From the NCBI RefSeq assembly GCF_000955955.1, contig NZ_JYJG01000248.1:1-31785 (forward strand): DNA of 31,785 nt, given 5' to 3'. The position numbers were made by a program, and so were the translations under genes. The notes beneath the pieces were generated by a model. The model ran no database searches. It was not told where the DNA came from and saw nothing but the letters and a program-made list of their open reading frames with translations. The stretch's first letter is position 1. Each line of letters starts with the position of its first letter. Positions 14,502 through 23,891 of the stretch are shown piece by piece. This DNA is from Lentzea aerocolonigenes. GTDB taxonomy: Bacteria; Actinomycetota; Actinomycetes; Mycobacteriales; Pseudonocardiaceae.

Positions 14502-16564
14502 CCGAAGACGGAAGACAGCTGCACCCGTCTGCTGATTCCGGCCTTGCGGTAGACACGGGTCAGGTGCAGTTCGACAGCGCGCTGGGTGACGTTGAACCGC
14601 GTCGCGATCTCCCGGTTCGTCTCTCCCTCCAGCGCCAGCTCGACGATGCGCGACTCGTGCGGCGTGAGCTTCGCCCATGCGCCACAACGGACCAGCGCAG
14701 GCCGTTCGACCAACGCCGCCCGCGCTTCTGCTGCCAGCTCGACGACTCCGGCACGTTCGGCATCGGCCAGCGCGGCACGCGGCGAGCCCAGCGCGAGGTG
14801 CAGGCGCGCCCGCTGGTGCAGCAACATCATGCACACCCAGGCCGGGGACAACGTGCCCGTGTAACCAAGGCGCACCAACATCTCCCGCGCCTCACGAAGC
14901 CGTCCGCAGTCCACACAGGACGAAACGAACGCAGCCGCCGCGAGCGCCACGCAACCCCGTGCGGGCGACCCGCGTTCTGCCAGCGAGTGCATGAGCCGGA
15001 ACACCTCGGCGTGCCGGCCGTTCGCCCCGTGCGCCCACATCTGCAGCGCGACCAGCCAGTCGTTCTCCGCGCCGACGAGCCGGTCCCGCAGCGCGAGATC
15101 CAGCAGCACGCGCGACGACCCGCTGCGCAGAAGTCCAAGCCCCGCAAGCACGAGCGACGGCATCGCGTGCTCAGGAAGATCGGCGAGCACCTGCTCGGCA
15201 CCTTCGCCCGACCAGAACGCGCGCAACGCCGGCGCCACCGGCGAGTCGACCACCTCCCGCGCGCTCAACGGACTCATCGCCATCGCGACGGCCCGGAACG
15301 ACTCCGGCGGCCCCTCATCTCCGGCAGGCACACCGAGAACGTCCTCGTCGCACTGCCAGTCGAGCACCACCGCGGCGAGCCAGTCCAAGGCCCCGTCCGG
15401 GTTTCCCTCGGCCGAAAGCCGCTGCCAGCACCGCGCCAGCTCGTCCGCACGAGGGGCGATCCCGTACCGCAGATGGAGATCCGCCATCGCGATCGCCACC
15501 TGCGCGGCGACCTGCCCGCTCATCGGCTCGCGCAACGCCGCCCGCAGGCACCGCACCGCCTGCTCGGGCCGTCCCGCGGCACGGTGCAGCCGCGCCGCGG
15601 TCCGCAACGCCGGCGCCACCCACTGCGCCCCAACGGGTTCCGCACACGCCACGACGTGTTCGGCCACCGCGGTCACGGGATCAGAGCGCCGGTGCATCGC
15701 CCCCGCGGCTGCACGGTGCAGGCGTTCACGCAGGTCCGGCGCCATCTCCTGGCAGATTGCCCGACTCAACGCCGGTGAGACGATCCGCATCGGCTCACCC
15801 AGAGCGAGCCGGGCGTCGGCAAGACGTTCGAACGCGGCCAGCGTCGCACCCGAGTCCATCCCCGCGACCTCGCACAGCAGGTCGAGCGGCGCATTGCCGA
15901 GCACCGCCACAGCACGGGCGACCGTCACGGCATCGGCGTCCAGCACCTGCCAGTACCGCCGCACAGCCTGCAACAGGCGCGGCAACCGCAAGCCGCGCAA
16001 CGAACCCGCGGAAACCTCGCCCGGCTCCAGCAGATCGAGAACATCGTTCAGCACGCCCGGCGCGCCACCGCAGTGGTCCAGGCACAACGAGATCAGCTCC
16101 GGCGAGGCCTCGGCGTCGAACCGGCGCCGGATCATCCCCGCCACCACGTCCGCGCCCACGGGCCGCAACGGAACCAGCACGGCAGCCGCGACGAGATCCG
16201 CCAGCCCCGGTGGCGGCGACACGGGATCGAAGTCCCCCGCCAGCACCACGACTCCCCGGAACCGCGCCAGCCGATCGGCGTCTTCCGCCGACAACTGCTC
16301 GACGTCGTCCACCAGCAGCAACGTGTCGCCGCCGGACAACGCCCGCAACCCGCGCACCGGCCGCATCCCGCTGCGCACCGCGATCGACGACGCTACGCAC
16401 AACAACGCGCTCTTGCCCATGCCCGCCGCCCCGTGCACGACGCACGACCGCCCACTGCCGAGCGCGCCTGTCAAGGCGGCGATCTCCCGTTCCCGGCCCA
16501 CCAGCACGCCACCGGCCTGGCGCACGACGGCCTCGACGAGACCGGGGCGGAGCGGGGTGACCAT
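14492..16564 (-). CDS. LuxR-family ATPase regulator (LAL type)
   Basis: A 690-aa large ATP-binding LuxR regulator. An AAA/STAND ATPase domain opens with 'LVGREREIAALTGAL' and Walker A GAAGMGKS (about 45-52), with Walker B 'TLLLVDDVEQL'. A long helical repeat region (TPR-like, Ala/Leu/Arg-rich) follows. The C-terminal LuxR HTH is 'LTPHESRIVELALEGETNREIATRFNVTQRAVELHLTRVYRKAGI'. LAL proteins usually activate catabolic or antibiotic genes after binding ATP and an inducer. The ATG at 16564 gives the normal start just before the 'LVGRERE' block, though its ribosome site is weak; the frame is open to 16723. Target genes are unknown. It is divergent from the SsgA-like gene across 208 bases in which I see no further gene or clear promoter. 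Confidence 0.9.
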   Translation of the reverse strand: MVTPLRPGLVEAVVRQAGGVLVGREREIAALTGALGSGRSCVVHGAAGMGKSALLCVASSIAVRSGMRPVRGLRALSGGDTLLLVDDVEQLSAEDADRLARFRGVVVLAGDFDPVSPPPGLADLVAAAVLVPLRPVGADVVAGMIRRRFDAEASPELISLCLDHCGGAPGVLNDVLDLLEPGEVSAGSLRGLRLPRLLQAVRRYWQVLDADAVTVARAVAVLGNAPLDLLCEVAGMDSGATLAAFERLADARLALGEPMRIVSPALSRAICQEMAPDLRERLHRAAAGAMHRRSDPVTAVAEHVVACAEPVGAQWVAPALRTAARLHRAAGRPEQAVRCLRAALREPMSGQVAAQVAIAMADLHLRYGIAPRADELARCWQRLSAEGNPDGALDWLAAVVLDWQCDEDVLGVPAGDEGPPESFRAVAMAMSPLSAREVVDSPVAPALRAFWSGEGAEQVLADLPEHAMPSLVLAGLGLLRSGSSRVLLDLALRDRLVGAENDWLVALQMWAHGANGRHAEVFRLMHSLAERGSPARGCVALAAAAFVSSCVDCGRLREAREMLVRLGYTGTLSPAWVCMMLLHQRARLHLALGSPRAALADAERAGVVELAAEARAALVERPALVRCGAWAKLTPHESRIVELALEGETNREIATRFNVTQRAVELHLTRVYRKAGISRRVQLSSVFGPI

Positions 16565-16772
16565 GCCGTCCAGCCAAACGCGAGAGGCCTCGCAGAACCA
16601 TGCAGAAGGACCGGCAGAAAGTTCGGCATCTCTGCCCGTTCGCACAGCCGAAACGCCTGGCCGTCCATCGCCGGGGCCGTGAAATCGGTAATGGCAACGG
16701 CCCACCTTGAACCAATTCGCCACCCACTACGTGACAACTGCTGAACACAGGCGAACACCTCAGGGAGTCCCG

Positions 16773-17156
16773 ATGCGGGTCGCGTCACGCACCGTTTTCG
16801 ACTTCGTCCGGCCGAACGGCAACACCGCCCCGGTCGAGACCGAGCTGCTCTACCAGTCGGACGACCCGTACGCGGTGACGATGAGGTTCCACGCGGGCGG
16901 CGCGGTCGCGACCTGGATCATGGGCAGGGACCTGCTGATCGAGGGCATGACCAAGCCGTCCGGTGCCGGCGACGTCCGGCTGCGGCCACACGCCAGCCGC
17001 ACGCTGGTGCTGGAGCTGATCTCCGACCGGCACGTCACCGTGTTCCGGCTGCCCACCGGCACGCTGCGGAAGTTCCTCGACGCCACCTACCGGCTCGTGC
17101 CGCCCGGTGCCGAGAACTTCGACGCGGACGCGTTCCTGGACACCGTCCTACGCTGA
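16773..17156 (+). CDS. SsgA-family sporulation/cell-division protein
   Basis: A 127-aa protein starting MRVASRTVFDFV. The features 'ETELLYQSDDPYAVTMRF', 'ATWIMGRDLLIEGM', 'GDVRLRPH', 'FRLPTGTLRKFLDATYRLVPPGAEN' are diagnostic of SsgA-like proteins. These occur only in morphologically complex actinomycetes and direct septum placement and peptidoglycan remodelling in sporulation, for example SsgB recruiting FtsZ. Which paralogue this is cannot be decided from the sequence. GGGAG precedes the ATG at 16773; the frame is open further upstream but that extension is not family-like. Its last nine bases overlap the convergent gene at 17148-19475. Confidence 0.88.
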   Translation: MRVASRTVFDFVRPNGNTAPVETELLYQSDDPYAVTMRFHAGGAVATWIMGRDLLIEGMTKPSGAGDVRLRPHASRTLVLELISDRHVTVFRLPTGTLRKFLDATYRLVPPGAENFDADAFLDTVLR

Positions 17157-19475
17157 CAGGCGCAGGGCATCCGTCAGCTGGTGCTGCAGCTTGGTCATGC
17201 CAGGCGACTCGTAGCCATCTGACTCCGCGAGCGCGCGCACTCGGTGCCGTGTCGCCGCGTCGTGGTCGTTCATGCGGTCGCAGACATCCGCCAAAGCGAT
17301 CAGGACCGACACCTTGCTCTCCGGATCGGCCACCCCGTCCGCGGCCGCAGCCAGCTCGTCGCGGGCCTCGGCGAGGCGTCCCGCGGTGGCCAGCGCGGTG
17401 CCGCGGGTGTGCTGCAGCAAGCCCCGGACGCCCGGCGCCGACTCGCCCATGAGCGCGTCCGCCTCGGCGGTCACGACCAGCGCTTCGTCCACGTCGCCCG
17501 CCGCGGTGAGGCAGTCCGCGAGTCGCAGCAGCAGTTGAGCCGCGTTCTCGTCCGCCACACCTCCTGCGGTGCCGCGCACGGCCCGTCCCTCGGCGATGCA
17601 CGCCCGGTGCGTCTCGACGGCCTCGGCGAAGCGGCCCAGCCGTTGCAGCAGGACGCCCGCGAACGACAGCGCGAACACCACCCCGTACGGCAGCCCGGCC
17701 TCCCGGAACAGTTCGGCGGCGAGCCGGACGTGGGCGACCCCGGTCTCGTTGTCGCCGGTGCGGGTCTCGATGGCCCCGCGGTAGTAGTGCGCCCAGGCCG
17801 TCTCGAGCACCGAGCCGCACTCCTCCGCGACCCGCAAGGCCTCCCGATGGGCGGCCGTGGCCAGCGGAATGTTCGTTATACGCGTTGCATACACCCAGCA
17901 CACGAAGTTGAGCTGCTGCGCTTCCTGCTCCTGCACACCGAGTGCACGCGCGGCGTCCACGCCCGCTGAGTAGACCTCCAGCCAGAGGTCGGCGGCTCCG
18001 CGGTGGTCCGAGTACCAGTGCATCGACCGGGCCAGCGCCAACACCTGTTCGTGCGCGCCGTCGGCGATGGCTTCCCGGAACGCGCCGCGCCAGTTCGCGA
18101 GCTCCTCGGACAGCCAACGGCCGGCGCTCGCCAGGTCTGACGCGCCACGGTCGGCGGGGTGGAACGACGACGCGGCGGCCGTTGCTGTCGTCAACAGCCA
18201 ATCGCGCGTGCGCAGCCTGTGTGTCTCGAGGTCGGCGTCCTCGCTGTGCAAACGCTCGCGCGCGTAATCGCGCATGAGGTCGTGGCACGAGTACCGGCCA
18301 GGGACCTCCGGCCGCAGCAGTGACGCGTCGACGAGCTCCTCCAGCAACGTCTCGGCGTCGTCGGCCGGTATGTCGGCGGCGACCGCGGCCAGCGCGACGG
18401 ACGTGTCGGGCCCGTGCACCAGCGCCAGCCGACGGAAGATCATCCGGGTCTCCGGGGCGAGCTGGCGGTAGGACATCTCGAACGCCGTGCGCACCTGGAC
18501 GTCACCGGTCGCGAGCACGTCGAGGCGTTCGCGTTCGTCGGAGAGCTGGTCCGCGAGCTGCCGCAACGACCAGGTGGTGCGGCCGGTCAGCCGGTGCCCC
18601 GCGATGGCCAGCGCCAGCGGCACCCGTCCGCACAGGGAAGCGACCAGGTCGGCGGCCTCCTGGCCGGCCTTGATGCGGTCGGACCCGGCAGCCTGCGCGA
18701 GCAGCTCGACAGCTCCCTCGTGGCTCAACGGGCCGAGGCCCAGGCGAGATCGGCAGTCCAGGCCCGCCAGCACGTTCCGGCTGGTCACCAGCACGAGCGA
18801 ACCGGGGCTCGCCGCGAGCAACGGCCGGACCTGCGCCTCGTTCGCGGCGTTGTCGAGCACGAGCAGCACGGTCCGTTCGCGCAGCATCGACCGGTAGAGG
18901 CGGAATCGGTCGTCGGGGTCGGACGGCATCCGGGCGTCCGGCACCCCGAACGCCCGCAGCACCCGTTCCGCCGCTCGTTCCGGAGTCAGCGGCGCGGGGT
19001 CCATACCGCGCAGGTCGAGGTAGAGCAGGCCGTCGGCGAACAATTCGGCGAAGCGGTGCGCCGCGTCGACCGCGAGAGAGGTCTTGCCCACACCGGGAGG
19101 TCCGTGCAGGACGACGACGTCCAGCACCCACGACGCAGCCGCGTCGTCGATGCAGTCCGCGAGGTCCCGTTGCTCCTGAGCGCGGCCGATCAAAGGCTTC
19201 GCGGGCGGTGGCGCGCAGTCCGTGCGTTCGGCACGAGGTGTGGAGATCTCAGGTGACCTGGCGAGCGCGATGAACTCCTGGGTCTCGCCCTCGTCGAGCC
19301 CGAGTCCGGTGACCAGCAGCTCGACCGTCTGCGCGTGCGGGGCTTGCACGCGGCCGCGTTCGAGGTCGCTCAACGTGCGCACGCCGAGTCCGGTGCGCGC
19401 GGCGAGATCCTCCTGCGTGAGGGTCGCACGGCGCCGGTAGTACCTCAGGAACTCGCTGAAGGTGCTTGCCCGCAT
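17148..19475 (-). CDS. XRE/NB-ARC/TPR regulator 1
   Basis: A 775-aa STAND protein. Residues about 6-62 are an XRE-type HTH ('LTQEDLAARTGLGVRTLSDLERGRVQAP'). The NB-ARC ATPase has P-loop GPPGVGKT (125-132), Walker B 'TVLLVLDNAANEAQVRPLL' and 'SLVLVTSRNVLAGL'. A winged helix ('YSCHDLMRDYARERL') and then TPR-like helical repeats rich in Ala, Arg and Glu follow. The layout is that of AfsR-like regulators with the BTAD domain replaced by XRE. GAGGG precedes the ATG at 19475; the open frame further upstream is not used. It lies 19 bases after its paralogue. Control of secondary metabolism or development is the usual role, but a defence role cannot be excluded. Confidence 0.9.
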   Translation of the reverse strand: MRASTFSEFLRYYRRRATLTQEDLAARTGLGVRTLSDLERGRVQAPHAQTVELLVTGLGLDEGETQEFIALARSPEISTPRAERTDCAPPPAKPLIGRAQEQRDLADCIDDAAASWVLDVVVLHGPPGVGKTSLAVDAAHRFAELFADGLLYLDLRGMDPAPLTPERAAERVLRAFGVPDARMPSDPDDRFRLYRSMLRERTVLLVLDNAANEAQVRPLLAASPGSLVLVTSRNVLAGLDCRSRLGLGPLSHEGAVELLAQAAGSDRIKAGQEAADLVASLCGRVPLALAIAGHRLTGRTTWSLRQLADQLSDERERLDVLATGDVQVRTAFEMSYRQLAPETRMIFRRLALVHGPDTSVALAAVAADIPADDAETLLEELVDASLLRPEVPGRYSCHDLMRDYARERLHSEDADLETHRLRTRDWLLTTATAAASSFHPADRGASDLASAGRWLSEELANWRGAFREAIADGAHEQVLALARSMHWYSDHRGAADLWLEVYSAGVDAARALGVQEQEAQQLNFVCWVYATRITNIPLATAAHREALRVAEECGSVLETAWAHYYRGAIETRTGDNETGVAHVRLAAELFREAGLPYGVVFALSFAGVLLQRLGRFAEAVETHRACIAEGRAVRGTAGGVADENAAQLLLRLADCLTAAGDVDEALVVTAEADALMGESAPGVRGLLQHTRGTALATAGRLAEARDELAAAADGVADPESKVSVLIALADVCDRMNDHDAATRHRVRALAESDGYESPGMTKLQHQLTDALRLSA

Positions 19476-19494
19476 TCCCTCACCCTCTGGACCG

Positions 19495-21747
19495 TCACTC
19501 CCAGGACAGGCACTCCCGCACCTCGGCGGCGATCTTGCGCGTGGCGTCCGTGTCCCACCGCTCGCACGCCGTGAGCGAGTCTCGCAGATGACGTTGATAC
19601 GCGCTGTCATCGCCCCGTGACTTGGCGTTGTCCGCGAGCGCGCGCAACGCCTCGATCTCTCTCACGCCGTCGCCGCACGCGCGGAACCCGTCCAACGCCC
19701 TCATCAGGTCCTCATCGGACTCGGCGACGCGACCCGCGAGCCGGTGAGCCTCGGCGCGGTGCCACTGTGCGCGCGCACGCCACGACTTCATCCGTGCGTG
19801 CGCATAGACCTCTTCGGCCTCCGTCAGCGCCGACACGGCTTCGTCCGGCTTGTGCGCGTCTATCAGAGCGAGGCCCAGCCACCAGAGAGTGCGACCGAGC
19901 GCGGACAGTTCATAAATGGTGCGAGCAAACGTACTCAGCTCGTTCGCGACCTCTGTGTGCAGGGCAACCGCCGCGTGCGGACGACCCATGCGCTGCCACA
20001 GCACGCCGAGCACCGACCGCGCGTAGAGCACGTCCATCGGCTCACGCATCCATTCGATCGCCTTGCGGCACACGCGTTCCGCCTCGTCGAGGTCGCCGAG
20101 CCCGCTGTGCGAGGCCGCGGCGATCAGCCACACCCAGCCGATGTGCCCGGTCTCCCCCGACTCCTCGGCTCGTTGCGCCGCGCGGGTCAGCACCTCCAGC
20201 GCATCCCCCGCCCGATCCATCACGTCGAACAGCACCCAGCCGAGCTGGCCGCGGATCACGATCTCCTGCCACGGCTCGCGCGCCGACATCAGTGCCGTGC
20301 GGTAGATCCGCTCCCAGATCGGGCTCGGTTCGATGGCGGCGTAGTGCGAGAGTGCGATCACCGCACGCACCACGTCGTCGTGCATGTCTTGGCGCTGCGC
20401 CTGTTCGACGATCTCGGGTACCAGGTCGCGGTGCTCGTCCAGCCACCGTCGTGCCGTCGCGATGTCCATCTCGCCGCGCGCCTGCACGCGCCGCGCGTCA
20501 CCCGTCTGTCCGAAGAGGACTCCAGCGGTGACCGTGGTTTCCAGGAGTGAGGCGAGCATCGTGCGCCGAGCGTCGTCATCCGTGGCATCGATCAGGCCGT
20601 CGGCGAACGTCCGGACGAGGCCGTGGATCAAGTAGCCGCGCTCGTCGGGCTCCAGCAGGCTGACGTCGGTGAGGTCCTCCAGCGCCTGTTCCGCCTCCGC
20701 GACGCTGATGCCGGCGAGTCCGGCGGCGAGTTCTGGCGTGACGTGCGTGCCGATCAGCAGCCCGAGCCTGCGGAACACGAGCCGAGCGTTGCCGGGCAAG
20801 TGCGCGAGCGACACCTCGAACGCGCCCCGCACCTCCAGGTCGCCGGCGGTCAACGCCGCCAGTCTGCGTTCCTCGATCTGCTCGGCCAGGTGCGCGAGCG
20901 GCCAGCGCGGACGGCTGGCGAGCCGGTTGCCCGCGATCCGCAACGCGAGCGGCGACATCCCGCACAGCCGCACCAGCTCCCGCGCGGTCCTGAGGTCTTC
21001 CTCGACGCGTCTCTGCCCGATGATCGACGCGAGCAGCTCCAGCGCGGCCTCCTCGGTGAGGCCGCCGAGCCGGATCCAGGTGGCGCCCACGAGCCCGGCG
21101 AGCCTCCGCCGGGACGTCACGACCGTGAGGCAGCCAGGCGAGTCGGCCGCGAGCGCGTGAACCTCCTCCTCACAGTCCGCACCGTCGAGCACGAGCAGCA
21201 GGCGTCGTCCCGCGAGCAACGACCGGTAGAGCCTGATCTGCCCACGCTCGTCCTCAGGCAGATGCTCGGCCGGCACGCCGAGGTCCTTCAGCAACCGTTG
21301 CAGCGGCGGTGTGGAGCCCTCAAGCTCGATGAGCAGCTGACCGTCCGGAAAACATTCCTCGAGCAGATGGGCGGCCCTCACGGCGAGGCTCGTCTTGCCC
21401 GTACCCGCAGCGCCGTGGACGACAACGAGCCCGCTGCGCTTCTCGGCGATCGTGAAGAGCTCGGGGTCCCGCCCGACGAGGTCCGCCACGTACATCGGCA
21501 ACGACCAGACCGGCCCCGGCGGCGCGACCCGGCCGGACCTGGCGAGTCTGCGCAACTCGTCGCGATCGTGTTCGTCGAGGTCGAGGGCGTCGAGCAACGC
21601 TTCGGTGGTGCGGCGCTGAGGCGAACGGGCACGGCCGCGTTCCATGTCGCTGATCGCGCGGACGCTGACGCCGGACCGCTCGCTGAGGTCCTCCTGGCTG
21701 AGCCCGGCCGCCTTGCGGTGGTGAACGAGCCGGGCGCCGAACGTCAT
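19495..21747 (-). CDS. XRE/NB-ARC/TPR regulator 2
   Basis: A 750-aa paralogue of the downstream gene with the same domain order: XRE HTH at residues 1-60 ('GLSQEDLSERSGVSVRAISDMERGRARSP'), NB-ARC with P-loop GAAGTGKTS (112-120), Walker B 'RLLLVLDGADCEEEVHAL', winged helix 'YLIHGLVRTFADGL', then TPR-like repeats. The two proteins have diverged strongly outside the motifs, so this is an old duplication. The start ATG at 21747 sits ten bases below the end of the GntR-type gene, so regulator genes of three kinds are packed on one strand. The effector and targets are unknown. Confidence 0.9.
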   Translation of the reverse strand: MTFGARLVHHRKAAGLSQEDLSERSGVSVRAISDMERGRARSPQRRTTEALLDALDLDEHDRDELRRLARSGRVAPPGPVWSLPMYVADLVGRDPELFTIAEKRSGLVVVHGAAGTGKTSLAVRAAHLLEECFPDGQLLIELEGSTPPLQRLLKDLGVPAEHLPEDERGQIRLYRSLLAGRRLLLVLDGADCEEEVHALAADSPGCLTVVTSRRRLAGLVGATWIRLGGLTEEAALELLASIIGQRRVEEDLRTARELVRLCGMSPLALRIAGNRLASRPRWPLAHLAEQIEERRLAALTAGDLEVRGAFEVSLAHLPGNARLVFRRLGLLIGTHVTPELAAGLAGISVAEAEQALEDLTDVSLLEPDERGYLIHGLVRTFADGLIDATDDDARRTMLASLLETTVTAGVLFGQTGDARRVQARGEMDIATARRWLDEHRDLVPEIVEQAQRQDMHDDVVRAVIALSHYAAIEPSPIWERIYRTALMSAREPWQEIVIRGQLGWVLFDVMDRAGDALEVLTRAAQRAEESGETGHIGWVWLIAAASHSGLGDLDEAERVCRKAIEWMREPMDVLYARSVLGVLWQRMGRPHAAVALHTEVANELSTFARTIYELSALGRTLWWLGLALIDAHKPDEAVSALTEAEEVYAHARMKSWRARAQWHRAEAHRLAGRVAESDEDLMRALDGFRACGDGVREIEALRALADNAKSRGDDSAYQRHLRDSLTACERWDTDATRKIAAEVRECLSWE

Positions 21748-21756
21748 GCCATCAAA

Positions 21757-22410
21757 TTAGCGGTTCAGGCTGGTCAGCATCTGCGCACACACGCGGGAGA
21801 GGTGTCGCCGCATCACCGTGGACGCCCGCGCGGCGTCGCCGTCCTCGATCGCCTTGACGAGTTCGTCGTGGTCGTCCATCGACGCGTGCTGGTGCGGCGG
21901 GTCGTCATCGAGCGCGCTGCGGAGGAGCACCACACGTTGCTGCACGAGCCGTACCTGCTCGGCGATCCGTGGGCTGCGCGCGGCGTCGATGAGCGTCTGA
22001 TGGAAGGCGAGGTCCAGCCGGTACGGGAACGGCTGCCCGGTCCTGTAGTTGCTCCGGCTCGCCGCGGACACCTCGTGCAGCCGCACCAAATCCACATCGG
22101 TGCGCCGGGAGGCCGCCAGCTCAGCCGCCGCGCACTCCAGCGCGGCGCGCAGCTCGAACAGCGCCTTGACCTCGTCGGAATCGGCATCGGGCACGAACGC
22201 GCCCCGGTGCGGTACGAGCTGAAGCAGGCCCTCGGACGCCAGGTGCCGGATCGCCTCGCGCAACGGACCGCGGCTGATGCCGAGCTTCTGCGCCACCTCG
22301 ACCTCGTTGACCCGGGATCCTGGAGGGATTTCCCCAGTGAGCACCTGCTCGCGCAAGACGTCCACGGCCTGCCCGGCCAGACTCAGGTGCAGCGGGGTCG
22401 GAGGTGTCAC
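21757..22410 (-). CDS. GntR-family regulator, FCD (FadR-like) subfamily
   Basis: A 217-aa regulator. The N-terminal winged helix ('VDVLREQVLTGEIPPGSRVNEVEVAQKLGISRGPLREAIRHLASEGLLQLVPHRGAFV') is followed by a helical FCD domain. The latter carries metal- or ligand-binding histidines in 'LDLAFHQTLID' and 'VMRRHLSRV'. Start is GTG at 22410 with AGGAG seven bases upstream. It is divergent from an asparaginase-family gene across 103 bases containing a perfect palindrome, so it probably represses that gene and itself. FCD regulators usually sense small carboxylates or amino-acid-related metabolites, which would fit an amide-hydrolysing target. Confidence 0.9.
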   Translation of the reverse strand: MTPPTPLHLSLAGQAVDVLREQVLTGEIPPGSRVNEVEVAQKLGISRGPLREAIRHLASEGLLQLVPHRGAFVPDADSDEVKALFELRAALECAAAELAASRRTDVDLVRLHEVSAASRSNYRTGQPFPYRLDLAFHQTLIDAARSPRIAEQVRLVQQRVVLLRSALDDDPPHQHASMDDHDELVKAIEDGDAARASTVMRRHLSRVCAQMLTSLNR

Positions 22411-22467
22411 TTTCGTCTCCTGCTCTGGACGGCACAGGCCGTCTCCTGGTTACACTAGCCACGTTGT

Positions 22468-22483
22468 CAACTGTCGACAGTTG
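22468..22483. promoter_or_regulatory. Perfect 16-bp palindrome, probable GntR operator
   Basis: CAACTGTCGACAGTTG is fully self-complementary. With one mismatch it extends to 22 bp (TGTCAACTGTCGACAGTTGGCA). It lies 30 bases before the asparaginase ATG and just downstream of a TACACT -10-like hexamer (22451-22456). That position suits repression by the divergent FCD regulator. Confidence 0.65.
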
Positions 22484-22513
22484 GCAGTTTCACCGACTTG
22501 CAGGAGGGGTGGC

Positions 22514-23467
22514 ATGGCACACGAGGTTGTGGCTGAGGTCTGGCGCGGCGACTTCCTGGAGTCGGTGCACCACGGCACCGTCGTCGCCACCGACGCTTCC
22601 GGCACCCCCACCCTGGAAATCGGCCGGCCGGGCGACGTCGCGTTCCCGCGTTCGTCGAACAAGCCCCTCCAAGCCCTCGCGATGCTGCGCAGCGGTGTGG
22701 ACCTCGACGGCGAACTGCTCGCGCTGGCCAGCGCGTCGCACTCCGGCGAGGACTTCCACGTCGAGGGCGCGCTCCGGATCCTCGCGTCAGCGGGTCTGGA
22801 CGAGACCGCCCTGCAGTGCACCGCCGACATGCCACTCGGCGAGGAAGCTCGCGCCCAGCACCTCGCCCGCGGCCTCGAAGCCGCCCCGAAGTACATGAAC
22901 TGCTCCGGCAAGCACGCCGCCATGCTCGCCACCTGCGTCGCCAACGGCTGGTCGACCGAGGACTACCTGGACCCGACGCACCCGCTGCAGGTAGCCACCC
23001 GCGAGACGATCGAGGACGTGGCCGGCGAGCCCGTCGCCCAGGTCGGCGTCGACGGCTGCGGTGCCCCGATCTTCGCCATCAGCCTCACGGGCCTGGCTCG
23101 CGCGTTCGGCCGCCTCGCCGCTGCCCCGGCAGGCACCCTCGAACACCGCGTCGCCGCCGCCATGAACGCCTTCCCGCAGTGGGTCGGCGGTACGGGCCGT
23201 GACGTCACCGTGCTGATGGACGCCCTGCCCGGCGTCATCGCCAAGGACGGTGCCGAGGGTGTGTACGCGGTCGGTCTGCCCACCGGCGAGGGTGTCGCGC
23301 TGAAGATCGCCGACGGCTCGTCGCGCGCCCGCGCGGTCGTCATCGTGGCGGTGCTCAAGCGGCTCGGCGTGGACGTGAGCAAGGTGGAGGACCTGGCGAC
23401 CGTCCCGGTGCTCGGACACGGCCGAACCGTTGGTGCTGTTAAACCCTCGCTTGCTCTGGCCAGTTGA
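22514..23467 (+). CDS. Asparaginase (thermolabile/Rhizobium-type II family)
   Basis: A 317-aa protein starting MAHEVVAEVWRGDFLESVHHG. It matches the asparaginase family first described from Rhizobium etli, distinct from the E. coli AnsA/AnsB type: 'FPRSSNKPLQALAML' (44-58), 'ASASHSGEDFHV' (73-83), and 'MNCSGKHAAMLATC' (128-141) with the paired Ser-Lys catalytic elements. 'VDGCGAPIFAISLTGLARAF' is also typical. It would hydrolyse L-asparagine to aspartate and ammonia. AGGAGGGG precedes the ATG at 22514; the longer open frame is unused. It is divergent from a GntR-type regulator. Confidence 0.88.
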   Translation: MAHEVVAEVWRGDFLESVHHGTVVATDASGTPTLEIGRPGDVAFPRSSNKPLQALAMLRSGVDLDGELLALASASHSGEDFHVEGALRILASAGLDETALQCTADMPLGEEARAQHLARGLEAAPKYMNCSGKHAAMLATCVANGWSTEDYLDPTHPLQVATRETIEDVAGEPVAQVGVDGCGAPIFAISLTGLARAFGRLAAAPAGTLEHRVAAAMNAFPQWVGGTGRDVTVLMDALPGVIAKDGAEGVYAVGLPTGEGVALKIADGSSRARAVVIVAVLKRLGVDVSKVEDLATVPVLGHGRTVGAVKPSLALAS

Positions 23468-23490
23468 TTCGAGGCACTACTCTGGGGGTT

Positions 23491-23781
23491 ATGGGCGATT
23501 CGAAGGACGAGAGCGAGAAGTTCCAGGAGGAGCTGATCGGCCTCGACCCGCACGACCCCGAGACCCAGGCGTTCGCCGACCACCTGGACAAGATGAAGCG
23601 GCAGCGCCCCGGCTACACGGTCGAGGGCTACCTCGAGGGCGTGCAGGACTTCGCCGACTCCGCCAACCGCACGACAGGCCACCAGCGACTGGTGGCGGTG
23701 ATGGTGGTCGGGCTGATCCTGCTCGGCGTGATCCTGACGATCTGGTTCGCGCTGAGCGACATCCTCACGATCATCTTCTGA
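23491..23781 (+). CDS. Small tail-anchored membrane protein
   Basis: A 96-aa protein starting MGDSKDESEKFQEELIG. The first 68 residues are soluble, acidic and helical ('HDPETQAFADHLDKMKRQRPGYTVEGYLEGVQDFAD'). A single C-terminal hydrophobic span of about 26 residues, rich in Val, Leu and Ile, reaches nearly to the end, so it is probably tail-anchored with its N-terminus in the cytoplasm. The ATG at 23491 follows a TGGGGG ribosome-site-like run, 23 bases after the asparaginase stop. I do not recognise the family. Confidence 0.7.
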   Translation: MGDSKDESEKFQEELIGLDPHDPETQAFADHLDKMKRQRPGYTVEGYLEGVQDFADSANRTTGHQRLVAVMVVGLILLGVILTIWFALSDILTIIF

Positions 23782-23891
23782 CCCGATATCTTCCGGTCCA
23801 AACGAGAACGACTTCTTAACGAGGCCTTACGGCGCCGCCCACCACGTCACCGCCGGGAAGCCCCATGAGGGTGCCCGCGTTATAAAGGGAC

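Noticed and set aside
14312..16682. Long + strand open frames opposite the LAL gene
   Set aside because: Arg/Pro/Ala-rich shadow translations; the LAL protein has Walker motifs and a LuxR HTH on the minus strand.
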